Source of the DNA: JACKPD01 sp034003145 | GTDB lineage: Bacteria; Spirochaetota; Spirochaetia; CADAEX01 | DNA: 7,365 bases | Direction of reading: 5' to 3' | NCBI GenBank assembly: GCA_034003145.1 | Contig: JAVEZE010000139.1 | Coordinates: 1 to 7,365, forward strand | Part shown: positions 5,394 to 7,365 of the stretch, one piece after another | How the letters are laid out: the number at the start of each line of letters is the position of its first letter | Position numbering within the stretch: position 1 is the stretch's first letter | The notes under the pieces: model-generated | Databases searched by the model: none | Told to the model about the DNA's origin: nothing | The model's input: only the letters and a program-made list of their open reading frames with translations | Made by a program: the position numbers and the translations under genes

Positions 5394-7365
5394 TTCTTTA
5401 TTTCTCCGCTTGCTATCATCTGACATGCCCGGATAATTGAAACTTTGTATTTTTTTGAAACAGCTTCAATATAGTCATTCTGTTTTCTGTCCGACTGAGC
5501 GAGCTGAAAACCGAAAGGTGACAGCTCCATTCTTACAACTGCCGATTCCTGACCACTTTCAGAAGTGGTCAGGAAGAGGGCAAGAGAGTATTTTCCCTTT
5601 TCCATGCGGAGAGATTCAAAGGCCTCTTTCTGCTGCTGCGTGAATCCGAAATCAGCGGCGACAAGCCGTTTCGCTTCGGGGTCTTCGGCGTGGGTCAGGA
5701 ATATTGTAGTTGTGGTATTTATCTTTATTTTTGAGGACAGGTTAGTTTCTTTAAAGCTTAAAAAGTTTTGTGTAACTGTCCAGACTCCTGTCCGGTATTT
5801 TCTGGCGGTGGCGAACATTTCTTCAACGAGATCAGCCATTGCAGGCTGTTTAATGAGCTGTGCGCATTCGTCCATAATCAGGAATTTAAAACCGGGCGTT
5901 TTAAATGCGGTCTTTTTTGCTTCCTGAATTACAATGAAGGTAAGAAGCTGTTTCATTCTGTCGGTCAGTCCGGTTATTCCCTGAAGATCGAAAATGACGA
6001 ACGGATTATTTGAATATTCAATATTCGAGTTTCCGGCTATGATCTTTGAAGCCGGGTTACTGACATCAAGGAAATCCTCAAGAAGTTTGTATATCTCGCT
6101 TTTAAGCCTTGTATCTTCAGAATCAACATTCTGAACATATCCGGGAAGATCTCTCAGCGAAGGGTTTTCAATGTCCCTGTACATTCCCGTTATCGCCTTT
6201 GAAATTATTCCCCGTTTAAGATTGTCCGCAGTGCCGTCACCTGTATTTCCGACAATCATGTCACATACAATAGAAAGGAAAGTGAGCTGTGAGGCATCGA
6301 ATTCGCCGTCAGCAATGATCTGGGTACGGGAAGGAAAGGGGTTTATGGAGTATTTTCCTGTTGAATCTATGGGGATAAATGAACCGCCGAAAAGCTGAGC
6401 CATTTTACGGTATGAGGAGTTTTCCGCTCCTGCAAAGTCAATGATGAATATTTTCCCACCTTCCGCTTTTATTCGTGAATACATTGTAAAAGCAATTATC
6501 ATATTCATTGTTACGGATTTTCCCGAACCTGAAGCACCGTAAACGGAGGCGTTCCAGTTTGCACGGAGATCACTTCCGGCATCAAAACCGTAAAGCTGTC
6601 CCGTTGTTGTCCGCAGGAACAGCGGAAAGGGCTGATTCAAGTCACCTTGAGCAATTCTTGACAAGGGAAGCAATGCAAGAGCGTTCGGGGAGAGAACACG
6701 GTTTCCCCGTTCTGAAAGTATTGTCTGGGCTGGAAGTGATCGGAAAAACTCCTTATCATGGAAAAGTTCTTCAGGGAAGAAGAACATTTCTCTTTTTTTA
6801 AATATGTTCTGGATATATTCCGCTGTCTGTTTCAGGGTGTCAATGTCTTTATTCCAGATCACAATTTTCTGCGTTGAAAGAACTATTGAATAACCCTGTG
6901 CGGTTATCAGTCCTTTTAAATCTTCAGCTTCCTGATATTTCTGCTCCGCCTCATGATCTACATTCTGTGATTTGTATTTTGCCGATTTTGCCGTATTTCT
7001 TAGAATGGTAAGCCGGGTCTTTTCCTTCATCTGATTCGGTACCTGAATTGCGGAAACGAACATGTATTCAAACTGAAGAAAATCCAGAATATAATCAAGA
7101 TCAAAATAATTTATATCGTCCGGCAGATTCTTTAATGTCAGAACTGCAAGAAACTGATTCCCGATCTGGAAAAATTCCGGAAAGTACCTGATCTGTGACT
7201 GAATCAGTTCTTCACGGACAGACATCGAGGGTGAAACTCTGAATTCATCGTCCATTGATATTATGCCGTAAAGCAGTTTCTTAATTTCCGGGGTTGTAAG
7301 CTTTCTGAATCCTGTACCGAGGATGTTGAAAAAGCTTTCATGAACTTTTGACTTTATTTCAGTGT
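5390..7365 (-). CDS. virB4: VirB4/TraG-family T4SS ATPase, 5' end beyond window
   Basis: This is the cytoplasmic, membrane-associated ATPase that powers T4SS assembly and substrate transfer. The frame stays open from 7365 to a TGA at 5392-5390, giving 657 visible residues; family members are often about 800 aa, so the true start lies upstream. The ATG at 7255 is internal: no Shine-Dalgarno precedes it and 36 open codons precede it. Counting from that Met, Walker A (GASGSGKS) is at residues 240-247, STGKYSINPF at 298-307, Walker B (FLIMDE) at 458-463, and the TVTQNF motif at 493-498 follows an ARKYRTG segment with candidate arginine-finger residues. All key ATPase residues are present. It ends by overlapping the virB6 start (ATGA). 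The nearby VirB6, VirB8 and VirB10 genes make VirB4 a firmer call than a TraD/VirD4 coupling protein. A perfect hairpin lies within the coding sequence at 5546-5575. Confidence 0.93.
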   Translation of the reverse strand, partial: TEIKSKVHESFFNILGTGFRKLTTPEIKKLLYGIISMDDEFRVSPSMSVREELIQSQIRYFPEFFQIGNQFLAVLTLKNLPDDINYFDLDYILDFLQFEYMFVSAIQVPNQMKEKTRLTILRNTAKSAKYKSQNVDHEAEQKYQEAEDLKGLITAQGYSIVLSTQKIVIWNKDIDTLKQTAEYIQNIFKKREMFFFPEELFHDKEFFRSLPAQTILSERGNRVLSPNALALLPLSRIAQGDLNQPFPLFLRTTTGQLYGFDAGSDLRANWNASVYGASGSGKSVTMNMIIAFTMYSRIKAEGGKIFIIDFAGAENSSYRKMAQLFGGSFIPIDSTGKYSINPFPSRTQIIADGEFDASQLTFLSIVCDMIVGNTGDGTADNLKRGIISKAITGMYRDIENPSLRDLPGYVQNVDSEDTRLKSEIYKLLEDFLDVSNPASKIIAGNSNIEYSNNPFVIFDLQGITGLTDRMKQLLTFIVIQEAKKTAFKTPGFKFLIMDECAQLIKQPAMADLVEEMFATARKYRTGVWTVTQNFLSFKETNLSSKIKINTTTTIFLTHAEDPEAKRLVAADFGFTQQQKEAFESLRMEKGKYSLALFLTTSESGQESAVVRMELSPFGFQLAQSDRKQNDYIEAVSKKYKVSIIRACQMIASGEIKK
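5404..5407 (-). promoter_or_regulatory. Weak ribosome binding site for virB6, favouring the start at 5393
   Basis: GGAG lies 10 bases before the ATG at 5393 and inside the virB4 3' end. The alternative upstream ATG at 5426 has no purine-rich site before it. The spacing is long, so coupling through the ATGA overlap with the virB4 stop is probably important. Confidence 0.55.
5546..5575. repeat. Perfect 13-bp inverted repeat (stem-loop) inside virB4
   Basis: The left arm TTCCTGACCACTT (5546-5558) is exactly complementary to the right arm at 5563-5575, with the 4-base loop TCAG between. In virB4 the segment encodes FLTTSESGQE. No U-tract follows on either strand, so it is not a typical intrinsic terminator. 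It lies about 150 bases before the virB6 start. It may be an RNA-processing or translation-modulating hairpin, or a protein-binding dyad; the function is unknown. Confidence 0.85.
5867..5884 (-). other. Walker B codons of VirB4
   Basis: The codons read FLIMDE, followed by CAQL. A hydrophobic run ends in the Asp-Glu pair expected for Mg2+ coordination and catalysis in VirB4 and FtsK/HerA-type ATPases. Confidence 0.93.
6515..6538 (-). other. Walker A (P-loop) codons of VirB4
   Basis: The codons read GASGSGKS, a complete GxxGxGKS nucleotide-binding loop. Lys and Ser are both intact, which supports an active ATPase. Confidence 0.95.

Noticed and set aside
5394..5426. Alternative virB6 start at 5426
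   Set aside because: It has no ribosome binding site and would add a charged stretch before the signal peptide. ATG 5393 makes an ATGA overlap with virB4.
7253..7255. ATG at 7255 as the virB4 start
   Set aside because: The frame continues open to the window edge with VirB4-like sequence, and no ribosome binding site precedes the ATG.

Overview
The window is one tightly packed minus-strand operon fragment, read from position 7365 down to 1. It encodes the membrane-spanning core of a type IV secretion (T4SS), probably conjugative, apparatus. In transcription order it holds: the 3' part of a VirB4-type ATPase (running off the right edge), a VirB6/TrbL-type polytopic membrane protein with a Gly/Ser-rich tail, a VirB8/TrbF-type bitopic protein, a VirB10/TrbI-type protein, a VirB9/TraN-like secreted protein split by an apparent -1 frameshift, a small outer-membrane beta-barrel protein, and the first 29 codons of a lipoprotein that leaves the left edge. 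No stretch over 300 bases lacks a gene. I see no tRNA, rRNA, CRISPR array, insertion sequence, promoter or rho-independent terminator.

The host is a diderm (Gram-negative-type) bacterium: there is an outer-membrane barrel, a lipoprotein signal, and periplasm-spanning VirB10 and VirB9 homologues. Base composition is moderately AT-rich by eye. Strong purine-rich Shine-Dalgarno (SD) sequences precede most genes. That argues against Bacteroidota, which generally lack them. Yet the gene order VirB4-VirB6-VirB8-VirB10-VirB9-barrel matches the traG-J-K-M-N-O order of Bacteroidota conjugative elements (MPF_B), as I recall it, rather than the Agrobacterium virB order. The lineage cannot be named from this sequence; another SD-using phylum such as a deltaproteobacterial relative is possible.

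Region by region: 7365-5390 is VirB4, with Walker A and B motifs and no start in the window. 5393-3864 is VirB6, coupled to VirB4 by an ATGA overlap. 3863-3060 is VirB8, whose ATG directly follows the VirB6 stop. 3073-1763 is VirB10, overlapping VirB8 by 14 bases. 1747-735 is the frameshifted VirB9-like gene. 724-95 is the barrel, and 89-1 the lipoprotein start. Every junction is overlapping or at most 15 bases, so translation is probably coupled throughout.

Together VirB4 would energise assembly and transfer, VirB6 and VirB8 would form the inner-membrane platform, VirB10 would bridge the envelope, VirB9 with the lipoprotein would form the outer-membrane core, and the barrel would be a TraO-like accessory. 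Points of most interest are the frameshift in the VirB9-like gene, a perfect 13-bp inverted repeat inside virB4, and the MPF_B-like order in an SD-using genome.
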